From: Bacillota bacterium
Lineage (GTDB): Bacteria; Bacillota; Clostridia; Peptostreptococcales; Anaerovoracaceae
Direction: 5' to 3'
Assembly (NCBI GenBank): GCA_028724585.1
Contig: JAQYCQ010000013.1
Span: 1-35,944 of the forward strand
Length of the DNA stretch: 35,944 nucleotides
The notes beneath the pieces are model-generated. The model searched no databases. It worked only from the letters and a program-made list of their open reading frames with translations, and had not been told where the DNA came from. The stretch's first letter is position 1, and every line of letters begins with the position of its first letter. Shown here piece after piece: positions 1 to 7,094 of this stretch. The translations under genes were made by a program, and so were the position numbers.

Positions 1-746
1 CTCTGAGAGCAAAGATATTTATGCCTTTCGATGCCCTTACGGGATTTGACGACAGCATAGATTCCAGGTCTGAGGTGACGGTTCCCCCTGCTCTGCTGTC
101 GGAAGAAAGGAAGGATGAGCTGAACCGCCGCTTCGCGGAGCTGTACAGAGCTTTTAAGGAGCTTCCGCGAAAGCTCTGCGAGAGGGGTGGGTGTCTCGAT
201 GCTTCTGCCCTGTATTTCGAACGCAGCCGTGAACAGGAAGAACTCAGACAGGACGGAATGCGAGGCAGATATATCTGGATCAGCGGTTATGTAATGGATA
301 TTGATATCGATTTCAGGAAGATCGATATTTCCGGCCGAATCCTCTCTCTGGATCTTATCTATGCAATAGAAAGCAGCTGCCTTCAGTGAAAGCAGCTGCC
401 AGTGACAGTCAGTATAGAGTTTTATCGTTCCGTGTGTGAAAGACCTGGTTAAGTCTTCATCCATGGTTTCGAAGCCATTCCTGCGAAGCTGATAATATCT
501 CTGAGCCGCTTCCTCGGACTGCTTTTTTTCCTTCCAACGGTTCCTGTCGCTGTCTATTGCCAGCATTTCGTCGGCAATCTCCTCCGGAGTCTCGGGCTTT
601 GCCTTTATCAGATAATTGATCATCCGGTTCATGGTATTTTCAGATCCGAGACTGCTCGCGATCATCTTTCCAAATTCCTCCGGATAACCCATATCCATTA
701 TTGTGCGGATAAGCCTGCTGTAGGCTTTCTTCCAGCTGTCTGTCAT
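1..746 (-). CDS. Hypothetical protein, frame open to window edge, antisense to the YolD-like gene
   Basis: A minus-strand frame starts with ATG at 746, nine bases after an AGGAG site (756-760). The first ~105 residues look like a real protein: a helical, charged sequence beginning MTDSWKKAYSRLIRTIMDMG, with EEFGKMIAS, an NRMINYLIKAKPETPEEIADEML segment and a Trp/Lys-rich helix. It resembles a ~100-aa family of uncharacterised Clostridia proteins remembered from related genomes; no function is known to me. No stop codon occurs in this frame down to base 1, so it continues antisense through the whole YolD-like gene, using the same codon register. That gene contains no TTA, CTA or TCA codon. Most likely only about 400-746 is the ancestral coding part and the stop was lost or lies beyond the window. 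Confidence 0.5.
   Translation of the reverse strand, partial: MTDSWKKAYSRLIRTIMDMGYPEEFGKMIASSLGSENTMNRMINYLIKAKPETPEEIADEMLAIDSDRNRWKEKKQSEEAAQRYYQLRRNGFETMDEDLTRSFTHGTIKLYTDCHWQLLSLKAAAFYCIDKIQREDSAGNIDLPEIDINIHYITADPDISASHSVLSEFFLFTAAFEIQGRSIETPTPLAELSRKLLKSSVQLREAAVQLILPFFRQQSRGNRHLRPGIYAVVKSRKGIERHKYLCSQ
3..389 (+). CDS. YolD-like protein, 5' end outside the window
   Basis: The reading frame is open to the window edge and reads LRAKIF before the first internal ATG at 21, so the gene starts upstream. The stretch RAKIFMPFDALTGFDDSID matches the conserved core of YolD-like proteins, in which an ARAAQFAPFAALTGYEDAI-type segment is followed by an acidic helix (here LSEERKDELNRRF). The C-terminal half ends in an alternating hydrophobic/acidic strand region (GYVMDIDIDFRKIDISG), as in this family. 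YolD-like genes often sit beside Y-family DNA polymerases (UvrX/DinB type) and are linked to DNA-damage tolerance; the molecular role is not settled. A polymerase partner, if present, would lie to the left. The gene converges with a minus-strand gene whose frame runs antisense through it. Confidence 0.75.
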   Translation: MRAKIFMPFDALTGFDDSIDSRSEVTVPPALLSEERKDELNRRFAELYRAFKELPRKLCERGGCLDASALYFERSREQEELRQDGMRGRYIWISGYVMDIDIDFRKIDISGRILSLDLIYAIESSCLQ

Positions 747-800
747 ATTTCAGGTCTCCTGTTTGTTTCAGGCCTGTGTTTCTCCTTCAGCCTGCTGACC

Positions 801-1403
801 TTAGTGCTCCTCTTCCGTAGACTGTAAAGGACGCGGTCCTATGCATCTTCTGATGAGTTCGCAGATCTCCTTCTTATCCCTGACGCATCCGTTTTTTATC
901 CATATATAGATGATAGTTAACGTTCCGCTTATAAAATAGGAAGCGAGATAATCCGCATCTTCATCAGAAGCGACATCTGTGTTCTTAAGGAAAGGAATGA
1001 AGAACACGTTTTTTATAGCTGCCGAGAGAGCCTTCTGGCCTTCATGGCTCTTAAGGCAAGACATAAACAGCTTGCGGTTCGTTTCTATAGAGTACAGAAA
1101 CGGCAGCATTATCTCGTCTTTGTTCAGTTCGTCGATCAGACCATCTTCTATGATCGTATCGAGGTTCATGCGTCCGACAGCCTTCATCATATTGTTGAAT
1201 TCATGAAGTTTGTATCTGCCGGCATTTGCAAGAAGTTCCGCAGTATTGGAACAATGCCCGTAAAATGTAGTTCTGCTGACTCCGGCTTCACGGCATATAT
1301 CGCTTATGGAGATCTTGTCGAAATCCTTTTTCTCAAGCATTGACACAAGAGCAGCGATAAGCTTTTTTTCCGTGTTATGATATTTTTTCTCGTATCTGTT
1401 CAA
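801..1403 (-). CDS. TetR/AcrR-family transcriptional regulator
   Basis: The 200-aa protein has an N-terminal TetR DNA-binding domain: helices around residues 11-55 include ISISDICREAGVSRTTFYGH, the typical TetR helix-turn-helix followed by a Tyr/His pair. The remainder is helical and resembles the DhaS-type TetR_C_8 ligand domain (about residues 80-190), with a hydrophobic FISGTLTIIYIWIKNG helix. The start is TTG at 1403, preceded by a modest AAAGG site; the nearest ATG upstream is out of frame and later ATGs would remove the HTH. It stands alone, with a long AT-rich region upstream. Target genes cannot be inferred. Confidence 0.85.
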   Translation of the reverse strand: MNRYEKKYHNTEKKLIAALVSMLEKKDFDKISISDICREAGVSRTTFYGHCSNTAELLANAGRYKLHEFNNMMKAVGRMNLDTIIEDGLIDELNKDEIMLPFLYSIETNRKLFMSCLKSHEGQKALSAAIKNVFFIPFLKNTDVASDEDADYLASYFISGTLTIIYIWIKNGCVRDKKEICELIRRCIGPRPLQSTEEEH

Positions 1404-1650
1404 TTCTCTGCCTTTCAGACATTCACCGATATGTTAAATAATGTTATATTTATAGATACAAAAATAATTGTATACTTATTTAATAATTATATATGATTAG
1501 CAGAATTATTGAAAGAGTTATATATTCTCCCGTATAACATAATCGGCCTAACGCAAAATATGATATTTTCAACTGCTATTAGTATAACATATCCCAAAAG
1601 GTTTTATTGCAAATAATGCAAGTGTTATTAAATGATTGACAGTGAATTTA
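1404..1650. other. AT-rich intergenic region, no gene seen
   Basis: About 250 bases of very AT-rich sequence separate the TetR gene from the terminator of the upstream GNAT gene. It must hold the TetR promoter. Several TATAAT-like words are present, but no clear paired -35/-10 could be chosen. A small inverted repeat, TTGCA-N5-TGCAA (about 1608-1622), and repeated ATAACAT/ATGTTAT words could be operator half-sites. No open reading frame of credible composition was seen. Confidence 0.4.
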
Positions 1651-1680
1651 CAAAAACGCTGCAGACAATGTCCGCAGCGC
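1651..1680 (-). terminator. Intrinsic terminator of the GNAT gene
   Basis: Inverted arms at 1657-1667 and 1669-1679 (CGCTGCAGACA / TGTCCGCAGCG, one G-U pair) are followed on the minus strand by a run of five T. It lies about 55 bases beyond the stop of the GNAT gene at 1735. Confidence 0.8.
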
Positions 1681-1734
1681 TTTGATGAAGTCATAGTGTT
1701 CAAATGCTTTATCAAGACAGATTGTTATGATACA

Positions 1735-2265
1735 TTAATCATTTTCGCTGATGTTCTTTTCGAGAAGAACAAGATTGATGCCTTCAATGCCGTTGAATAC
1801 GCACTGCTGTATACCGACCTCTTCATATCCGAGGGATTTATAGAACCCCCTGGCTTCGGAGTTTGTTTCATTTGTATCGAGGCGCAGCTCCGTGCATGCA
1901 TACTGTTTAGCGTAATCCTCATAGAAACGGATTATAGAAGCTCCTATGCCCTTACCACTGTTTTCAGGATCTACTGTGAGCGTATGCAGGACCATGATCT
2001 TATCCTCCGGAGCCTGGTGTTTCCAGTTTCCTTTTTCGTAGACGTCTACCTGTTCCTGATTTAGGATAAAGGCAGCAACGATCTTCTTATCCCTTTCGCT
2101 TACAAAGAGATCGTGCCTTTCGAGAGCGTCTTCAGCAGTCTTTTTTGTCGGATAGATATCGCGTTTCCATCCTGTGCTGAGCTCGCCTGCTTCCTCATTA
2201 TCGTGGATGCGGTCATAGATGGCAGCGATAGCATCAATGTCTTCCGGTCTTGCTGTACGTATCAT
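1735..2265 (-). CDS. GNAT-family N-acetyltransferase
   Basis: The 176-aa protein begins MIRTARPEDIDAIAAIYDRI, the usual first strand and helix of GNAT acyltransferases. The acetyl-CoA pyrophosphate loop is visible as VDPENSGKGIGASII at about residues 97-111, after the VLHTLTV strand. The motif B region ELRLDTNETNSEARGFYKSLGY follows. Such enzymes move an acetyl group from acetyl-CoA to an amine; the acceptor cannot be told from sequence. An AGAGGA ribosome site lies about ten bases before the ATG. It sits just upstream of a separate transcription unit and ends at a clear intrinsic terminator, so it is probably monocistronic. Confidence 0.88.
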   Translation of the reverse strand: MIRTARPEDIDAIAAIYDRIHDNEEAGELSTGWKRDIYPTKKTAEDALERHDLFVSERDKKIVAAFILNQEQVDVYEKGNWKHQAPEDKIMVLHTLTVDPENSGKGIGASIIRFYEDYAKQYACTELRLDTNETNSEARGFYKSLGYEEVGIQQCVFNGIEGINLVLLEKNISEND

Positions 2266-2297
2266 TTTATATATTCCTCTCTTTCAAGTATTATCTG

Positions 2298-3569
2298 TCA
2301 GTCATCCCACTCATCTTTACCCGCCAGGTATTTAAAAAGTCTGTCGCGGATCTTTTTGTTCATGTCATCCGGGAACATGCCGCTTGCCGACATGCTGAGT
2401 ATGCCTTCCATGGCTTCTTCAGGCATCTGGTCAAGCTCCTCATCGCTGGAGCCTAATACTGACAAAGCGATGATTTCGAGCATAAGCGGATCAAGCTCTT
2501 CGTCTTTACCGCTGAAGCCTTCATCAGTACCGTCGTCATATTCGTCCATAAAGCTCAGAAAAGAATCCTCCGCCTCATCGAGCTCAGGAAGCTCCTCGCT
2601 GGTATATTCAAGCCTGATGCCGGTCTTGCTGCAGAAGTCCTTCAGAAAAGCGTAGGTCCTGTCATCGCGGCAGAAGATCTCACTCGGGCATATGCCGTTG
2701 TCGATCCACTCCTGTGCCAGTCCGTTCAGAAAGGCCTCCATATCTTCGCCGCAGTCCTTAGAGAGCGGCGCCGGAAGCGGAGCAGCATCGTCTACATCGA
2801 CGATAAGGCAGAAGAGCGGAAAGAAAGGGACTTCGTCCGGATCGTTCTGTATAGGTTCTCTCAGCCGGAGCAGCTCACAGGAATACGACCCGTATTTCTC
2901 AGCTTTTCTGAGCGAATGGGCTGCGACCTCATTCCTGAATATGACCGGTTCGTATTTTTCCTCTTCCAGTTCAGGTATCGGGACCATGCCGCCTTCAATA
3001 AGCGTTCCGTCTGATATGCTGAACAGCGGGACCTGGCTTGTCCCGGGATCCATCATGCCTATGCCGAGCTCTTCAGGAGTACTGGTGTCAAGCTTTTCCG
3101 CGAGCTTTATACATACCTGGACCGCCTCGTCGAGAGATATTATATCAGCGTCATTGTCCAAAGGGACTGGAAAGCGGTACTTCTGATATCTCACAAACTG
3201 TGGAAAAGCGTTTTTTCCACCGACTCTGATGCCGTATTCTTTTTTAAAGGCCCGGACTTCGTCAGCAAGGCCCGGAAAAAGATCGTCGCTGTTTCCGAAT
3301 TCGAGCTGCAGGCAGTGCTGTGATATCAGATCCTCAAAATCCTCAAATCCCGGTATGACAGCGTTGGATCTCCTCAGGCTGTTTACGCCTTCCCTGCCTA
3401 TATATAGAGCTATGGCCTGGTGAAATCCCATCCGCCCCATAACGCAGACATATCCTGTCTCTCCACTGCTCAGCCGTACTGCGAATACCTGATTGTCATA
3501 CAGCTTTTTCCACAGCTTTGACTTTTTATATTCGAACGCGTCTTTATACAGCGTTTCTCTTGGTGTCAT
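2298..3569 (-). CDS. DUF7309/DUF6930-like protein of unknown function
   Basis: A 423-aa soluble protein. The N-terminal ~110 residues (YKDAFEYKKSKLWKKLYD, then RLSSGETGYVCVMG and ALYIGREG) resemble the DUF7309 fold found in Firmicutes. A middle segment (about 225-345, with PFFPLFCLIVDVDD, PSEIFCRDDRTYAFLKDF) resembles DUF6930. Both names are from memory and were not searched. The C-terminal ~80 residues are strongly acidic, followed by a helical tail. There is no signal peptide or membrane segment. No function is known. The start codon has no normally spaced ribosome site: an AAAGGAGG lies about 50 bases upstream, separated from the ATG by a strong hairpin. Confidence 0.75.
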   Translation of the reverse strand: MTPRETLYKDAFEYKKSKLWKKLYDNQVFAVRLSSGETGYVCVMGRMGFHQAIALYIGREGVNSLRRSNAVIPGFEDFEDLISQHCLQLEFGNSDDLFPGLADEVRAFKKEYGIRVGGKNAFPQFVRYQKYRFPVPLDNDADIISLDEAVQVCIKLAEKLDTSTPEELGIGMMDPGTSQVPLFSISDGTLIEGGMVPIPELEEEKYEPVIFRNEVAAHSLRKAEKYGSYSCELLRLREPIQNDPDEVPFFPLFCLIVDVDDAAPLPAPLSKDCGEDMEAFLNGLAQEWIDNGICPSEIFCRDDRTYAFLKDFCSKTGIRLEYTSEELPELDEAEDSFLSFMDEYDDGTDEGFSGKDEELDPLMLEIIALSVLGSSDEELDQMPEEAMEGILSMSASGMFPDDMNKKIRDRLFKYLAGKDEWDD

Positions 3570-3629
3570 AAAATATTAGGCGGGGAACCCACAGGCTTGC
3601 CTGTGAGAGGAACCGCCGTCCTCCTTTCG
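3570..3629 (-). promoter_or_regulatory. Leader with hairpin between Shine-Dalgarno and start codon
   Basis: Reading the minus strand, AAAGGAGG (about 3620-3627) is followed by AC, then a hairpin closed by GGCGG/CCGCC with an inner perfect CACAGGC/GCCTGTG stem, then TAATATTTT and the ATG at 3569. If the hairpin stacks out, the effective spacing becomes about 11 bases. An overlapping reading frame (ATG at 3645, about 33 codons, ending at 3544) also crosses this leader and could be a small upstream peptide; its ATG sits almost at the predicted transcription start. Confidence 0.5.
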
Positions 3630-3651
3630 GTACATCAAAACTCATGGGATA

Positions 3652-3680
3652 ATTGTACCTTCTAAAGGGAACATAAGCAA
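3652..3680 (-). promoter_or_regulatory. Sigma-A-type promoter of the DUF7309-like gene
   Basis: Minus strand: TTGCTT at 3675-3680 and TACAAT at 3652-3657, separated by 17 bases. The predicted transcript begins near 3645 and contains the hairpin leader. Confidence 0.5.
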
Positions 3681-3719
3681 TCAGCAATATTACTGGAAAT
3701 GAACTAAAAAGCAGGCATC

Positions 3720-3805
3720 GTCAGCTCCGCTGACACAATCATCGGCTCCCGATATGTCCAGCCGATGATGAAAGAAGTTTTCAGATCCTGCGCGCGGAGC
3801 GCGCA
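3720..3805. repeat. Composite palindromic element: TCC hairpin, long hairpin, GGA hairpin
   Basis: GTCAGC-TCC-GCTGAC at 3720-3734, then a 10-bp stem ATCATCGGCT/AGCCGATGAT (about 3738-3769), then TGCGCGC-GGA-GCGCGCA at 3789-3805. The outer two hairpins belong to a family seen at many intergenic sites in this window, with an invariant GGA (or TCC) triloop closed by a C-G pair. It sits between the terminator of the SDR gene and the promoter of the DUF7309-like gene. Confidence 0.7.
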
Positions 3806-3810
3806 TAAAC

Positions 3811-3845
3811 AAAAAGCGGTCCGGAAACCTGCCGATCCGGACCGC
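3811..3845 (-). terminator. Intrinsic terminator after the SDR gene
   Basis: Perfect 9-bp arms GCGGTCCGG/CCGGACCGC (3816-3824 and 3837-3845) with a 12-base loop, followed on the minus strand by five T. It lies 40 bases after the SDR stop codon. Confidence 0.9.
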
Positions 3846-3885
3846 GAATATTTCGTTTATTACTGTATTCTGCTTTACAGCGAAA

Positions 3886-4659
3886 TTACATGCAGGTATA
3901 GCCGCCGTCTACCGGGAGCATAACGCCTGTAACATATGTGGATGCCGGTGCTGCGAGGAAGATGACTGCAGGGTCGAGCTCGCCTTCGTGACCGTATCTT
4001 TCTTCAGGGATCATTGTCTTGGCATTTTCCTGGAATACCGGTGAATCGAGAGTCTCAGTAGTGAGGTCTGTGTAGAAGTATCCCGGGCAGATAGCGTTTA
4101 CTGTGATGCCGTACTTGCCCCACTCAGCAGCGAGAGCGCGTGTAAGGTTTACTACGCCGCCCTTTGCAGCGTGGTAAGGAGCTGATCCGGCGATCTTGTT
4201 TCCTACGAGGCCGTACATGGAAGCGATGTTGATGACACGGCCGTACTTAGCAGGGATCATAGCCTTTTTAGCTACAGCCCTGGCAACCTTGAATGTTCCG
4301 AAGAGGTCAATAGCTACTTCGTTGCCGAACTGGTCGTCAGTGATGTCTTCTGCCGGTGCCACAGCGCCTGTGCCGGCGTTGTTTACCAGGATATCTATGC
4401 GTCCGAACTTTTCGAGGACCTTGTCTACAGCCGCGTTTACCATGTCAGTGTCTGTGATATCGCATCTTACAGCGAGAGTCTCGACACCGAACTGCTCTTT
4501 GATCTCAGCAGCTACTGCGTCGATCTTCTCCTGGCGGCGAGCCAGAGCTACGATGTTTGCTCCCTGGTTTGCGAGAGCTTTAGCCATCTGTACGCCGAGT
4601 CCGCCTGAGCAGCCTGTAACGAGTGCGACCTGTCCTTTAAGATCGAAATAATTCTTCAT
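3886..4659 (-). CDS. SDR-family oxidoreductase (gluconate 5-dehydrogenase-like)
   Basis: A 257-aa classical short-chain dehydrogenase. The Rossmann glycine motif TGCSGGLG is at residues 15-22, NNAG at 93-96, and the catalytic Ser147, Tyr162 and Lys166 lie in IASMYG and YHAAKGG. The ARRQEK after the second strand places arginines where NADP-preferring enzymes bind phosphate, so NADPH is plausible. Overall length and the PGYFYTDLT and VDGGYTCM segments resemble gluconate 5-dehydrogenase/IdnO-type enzymes, but SDR substrates are not reliably readable and a steroid or other sugar substrate is possible. Codon usage is strongly biased to C/G-ending preferred codons, suggesting high expression. It is monocistronic, with its own promoter and terminator. 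Confidence 0.88.
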   Translation of the reverse strand: MKNYFDLKGQVALVTGCSGGLGVQMAKALANQGANIVALARRQEKIDAVAAEIKEQFGVETLAVRCDITDTDMVNAAVDKVLEKFGRIDILVNNAGTGAVAPAEDITDDQFGNEVAIDLFGTFKVARAVAKKAMIPAKYGRVINIASMYGLVGNKIAGSAPYHAAKGGVVNLTRALAAEWGKYGITVNAICPGYFYTDLTTETLDSPVFQENAKTMIPEERYGHEGELDPAVIFLAAPASTYVTGVMLPVDGGYTCM

Positions 4660-4690
4660 AATAATATCATCCTCTTTTCAACCTGTTGAT

Positions 4691-4736
4691 GTTACTAATT
4701 AACAAGTATGATAGATTGCTTTCTGTAAAATTTCAA
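4691..4736 (-). promoter_or_regulatory. Strong promoter of the SDR gene with start-site palindrome
   Basis: Minus strand: TTGAAA at 4731-4736, a 17-base spacer, and TATCAT at 4708-4713. Just downstream, around the expected start of transcription, is the inverted repeat GTTA-ATTAG-TAAC (4691-4703), a possible repressor site. Confidence 0.65.
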
Positions 4737-4790
4737 GACAAATATCAGCAATCAGGGTATGTATACAGAATATTGTAATTATTTGCAGAA

Positions 4791-4829
4791 AAAAACGGCA
4801 GGCGGAACCATATATAGTTTCGTCTGCCG
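4791..4829 (-). terminator. Intrinsic terminator after azlD
   Basis: Arms at 4796-4807 and 4818-4829 (CGGCAGGCGGAA / TTTCGTCTGCCG, with G-U pairs) precede a long T run on the minus strand. It ends the azlC-azlD unit. Confidence 0.85.
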
Positions 4830-4851
4830 CGTATCCTTCGCTGTGTTCTGT

Positions 4852-5190
4852 TTACTGAAATATCATCGGAAGCAGCCTTATGAGGATCATGTAGCAGGCG
4901 GTGCCTCCAGCCATCGGTATCAGCATTCCACCTTTCCATACATAAAGGCCGATGACGACGAGCAGTGATATGATCTCTGGAAGACCGAACATAGCTCCTG
5001 TGAAATCGACATTTCTCAGGCAATAGATCACAAGCATGCCGAATACTGCCGGAGCCAGGACCCTGCCGAGATATTTCACTGTCTCGGGGATCTCCCTGCC
5101 CTCGGAAAAGACCATGTATGGCAGGAAGCGCGTGAGGACTGTACCGAAGATGACCGCCGCGATCGTTATGGCTGTCTGCTGTGCTGTCAT
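4852..5190 (-). CDS. azlD: AzlD-type branched-chain amino acid exporter subunit
   Basis: A 112-aa membrane protein with four predicted hydrophobic segments. It begins TAITIAAVIFGTVLTRFLPY, which matches the conserved AzlD opening with TR-x-LP at about residues 20-24; LGRVLAPAVFGMLVIYCLR follows. AzlD works with AzlC to export branched-chain amino acids or related compounds across the cytoplasmic membrane (PF05437 family). The ATG overlaps the azlC stop by four bases (ATGA), and a GGGGGTG ribosome site is present, so the two are translated together. The intrinsic terminator at 4791-4829 follows. Confidence 0.9.
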   Translation of the reverse strand: MTAQQTAITIAAVIFGTVLTRFLPYMVFSEGREIPETVKYLGRVLAPAVFGMLVIYCLRNVDFTGAMFGLPEIISLLVVIGLYVWKGGMLIPMAGGTACYMILIRLLPMIFQ

Positions 5191-6005
5191 CTGTCTTCAC
5201 CCCCTTCTTCAGCTTCCGATGTTTCTCCCCGAAGCTCTGTTTCGGCTGTGTATCCTGCTCTTTCCATAGGTTTCCTGAATATCAGGAGCGCTGCCAGGAT
5301 CACTATCATAGCGGGAATCATGAAATGGTCGGGACCGAATATGAGAAGGCAGAGTACCGAACCCCCTATTCCGATAAGCTCGCAGACATGGTCTTTAAGA
5401 ACAGTACTGAACTGAGTTCCGTCCTTCATCCACTGCTGCAGGAATATGACCGCGAACATTGCAGTCATCACAAAATCAAGCCCTCTGACGTCCACAGTGA
5501 TAAGGGATCCGAAGAATCCTCCGATGGCACTTCCCGCGACCCAGTACATCTGGTCCAGAAATGAGACCCATAGGTAAAACCAGCCCCGGTCGACGTAATC
5601 CGGGATATCACTCGAATAATTTACGGAGAAGGTTTCATCGCTGGTCGTATATACCAGATAAAATTTCTTCCATCCCATCCCTCCGTATTTTCTGAGCATC
5701 GAGATTCCGTAAAAAAGATGTCTCGCGCCTACCATTATCGCAGTGGCAAAGGCCGAAAAAGGATTAAACGATGACATGAGTATCGATACGAGAAGGAATT
5801 CCATTGAGCCGGTGTATATGATGAGCGCCGTGAGCACAGGCAGCCATGCCGAGAAGCCTGACGTGGCCATCAGCATGCCGTAGGTAATGCCGAGGAAAAC
5901 ATAGCCTGTCATGACAGGTATGGTCTTCGGAAAGGCTGCTTTAAGTGCGCGCCCTGCTTTTCCGCTGCTTTCAGCGGCAGAAACCTTACTATTATTTTTT
6001 TCCAT
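5187..6005 (-). CDS. azlC: AzlC-type branched-chain amino acid exporter
   Basis: A 272-aa integral membrane protein of the AzlC family (PF03591). Conserved features are AAFPKTIPVMTGYVFLGITYG near residues 24-44, TGSMEFLLVS (about 85-95), the ARHLFYGISM motif (about 113-122) and TSDETF. It pairs with AzlD to efflux branched-chain amino acids; exact substrates vary. The C-terminal 30 residues are a charged cytoplasmic tail. No ribosome site lies directly before the ATG: an AAAGGAG sits about 40 bases upstream, separated by a hairpin, as for the DUF7309-like gene. Confidence 0.92.
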   Translation of the reverse strand: MEKNNSKVSAAESSGKAGRALKAAFPKTIPVMTGYVFLGITYGMLMATSGFSAWLPVLTALIIYTGSMEFLLVSILMSSFNPFSAFATAIMVGARHLFYGISMLRKYGGMGWKKFYLVYTTSDETFSVNYSSDIPDYVDRGWFYLWVSFLDQMYWVAGSAIGGFFGSLITVDVRGLDFVMTAMFAVIFLQQWMKDGTQFSTVLKDHVCELIGIGGSVLCLLIFGPDHFMIPAMIVILAALLIFRKPMERAGYTAETELRGETSEAEEGGEDR

Positions 6006-6052
6006 TAACTGAAATACAGCGCGCTAACGGAAGGAAAACGCGCTTCTCCTTT
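6006..6052 (-). promoter_or_regulatory. azlC leader with hairpin between Shine-Dalgarno and start codon
   Basis: On the minus strand AAAGGAG (6046-6052) is followed after one base by a hairpin with arms AGCGCG/CGCGCT (6018-6023 and 6039-6044), then 12 bases and the ATG at 6005. Without folding the spacing is far too long (40 bases); with the hairpin looped out it is about 13. Confidence 0.5.
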
Positions 6053-6066
6053 ACATTGCTTATTTT

Positions 6067-6081
6067 GCGGACGGAGTCCGC
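6067..6081. repeat. GGA-triloop hairpin
   Basis: GCGGAC-GGA-GTCCGC: a perfect 6-bp stem with the family's GGA loop, lying upstream of azlC and downstream of the terminator of the yitT unit. Confidence 0.7.
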
Positions 6082-6120
6082 GTAAGTAAGATTATAAACA
6101 AAACTGCAGGAAACTTAAAG

Positions 6121-6155
6121 AAAAAAAGACGCCATGGCATAAGCTTAAGGCGTCT
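6121..6155 (-). terminator. Intrinsic terminator after the esterase-gene copy
   Basis: Arms AGACGCC (6127-6133) and GGCGTCT (6149-6155), followed on the minus strand by seven T. It ends transcription coming through yitT and the esterase fragment. Confidence 0.8.
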
Positions 6156-6187
6156 GAAAGAGGAATTTTTCAATATTTACGCTGTTC

Positions 6188-6453
6188 CCTCAGCGGAGCA
6201 GCCAGGCTATACCGGCAGCGGTCCTCAGATTATTGTGCTGGAAATGGTTACCCTTATTCCATTCCAATATAGTATCGATCCCCGCGGCTGACAGGATCTC
6301 CTCCTGCTTTATTATGCAGTCTCCTACTGTTTTCATAAGCGCGTTTTTTATACGAAGTTCTTTATCTCCCAGGCTGAGGTATACAGCCGGCACTTTGATC
6401 TGATGCTCCGCTGCCAAAGCCCTCTTTCCCGAATACAGGGTCAGCTTCCCAGA
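6188..6453 (-). pseudogene. Duplicated, internally deleted 3' fragment of the esterase gene
   Basis: Bases 6190-6413 repeat the 3' end of the esterase gene (8473-8696) with about eight mismatches by eye, including the same stop codon and the ending GIAWLLR. After GCTCCGCTG (6405-6413) the copy jumps to the segment matching 8939 onward (CCAAAG, then CAGGGTC), while the full gene has 242 more bases between its two copies of GCTCCGCTG (8688-8696 and 8930-8938). This is the product expected from deletion between short direct repeats. The GxSxG nucleophile region is missing, so it cannot encode an active esterase, although a 75-aa frame (6190-6417) stays open. The fragment's other end lies inside the yitT frame. 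Confidence 0.85.
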
Positions 6454-7094
6454 AGTTCAGTGAATTTTGTCGTGACGTCCATAAAAACGCTTAGCAGTAC
6501 GACATAGACAAGGCCATATACAAATGACATGATGTCTCTGTATACAAATACTGATGAAAGAATAATGGAGCCATCGATGACAAAAGCCAGAAAACCAAAT
6601 GAAAACTCAGGTTTTGTACGTTTTATGGCCATTATGATGAAGTCCGTGCCGCCAGTGGATGAATTACTGTTATATATCAGTGACAGCCCTATTCCTCCTG
6701 TGAACGCCGAAAGTACTGATGCTGCAAGCCTCGATCCGGTAAAATCCGGAAATAGTACCATGATATGATCCATAAACGCTGCGCATACCAGAGTCGTGAC
6801 AGCGGATCTGATGAAGAATCTCAGTCCCAGCTTTCTGAATGTAAATATGATGACCGGGATGTTAATACCTATTGTAATCAGACCTATGGGAAGTCCGAAA
6901 AGATAGTTCAGAATTACAGCCAGACCTGAAATTCCTCCTGGCGCAAATCTGGCATAAACTGCAAAATTAACAACACTGATACTGTAAAGTATGCATCCTG
7001 TTATATCGAAAATTATTTTTCTTGCAGTGAGTTCCTCACTGAGGTTCAGTTGCCTGCGCATGCCTTTTTTATTTTCGTCTGTGATGTTTACCAT
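6441..7094 (-). CDS. YitT-family membrane protein, C-terminally truncated
   Basis: A 217-aa protein matching the N-terminal membrane part of YitT-family proteins (PF02588): FAPGGISGLAVILNYLFGLPIG near residues 50-71, NIPVIIFTFRKLGLRFF, GGIGLSLIYNSNSSTGGTDFI around 135-155, and five or six membrane segments. Typical family members are about 280-290 aa and end in a cytoplasmic DUF2179 ligand-type domain, which is absent here. The frame stops at 6441, inside the esterase-gene fragment, so the last residues (GS and the stop) come from foreign sequence. The function of the family is unclear. The start overlaps the VOC gene's stop by seven bases, so the two are co-translated. Confidence 0.82.
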   Translation of the reverse strand: MVNITDENKKGMRRQLNLSEELTARKIIFDITGCILYSISVVNFAVYARFAPGGISGLAVILNYLFGLPIGLITIGINIPVIIFTFRKLGLRFFIRSAVTTLVCAAFMDHIMVLFPDFTGSRLAASVLSAFTGGIGLSLIYNSNSSTGGTDFIIMAIKRTKPEFSFGFLAFVIDGSIILSSVFVYRDIMSFVYGLVYVVLLSVFMDVTTKFTELLGS

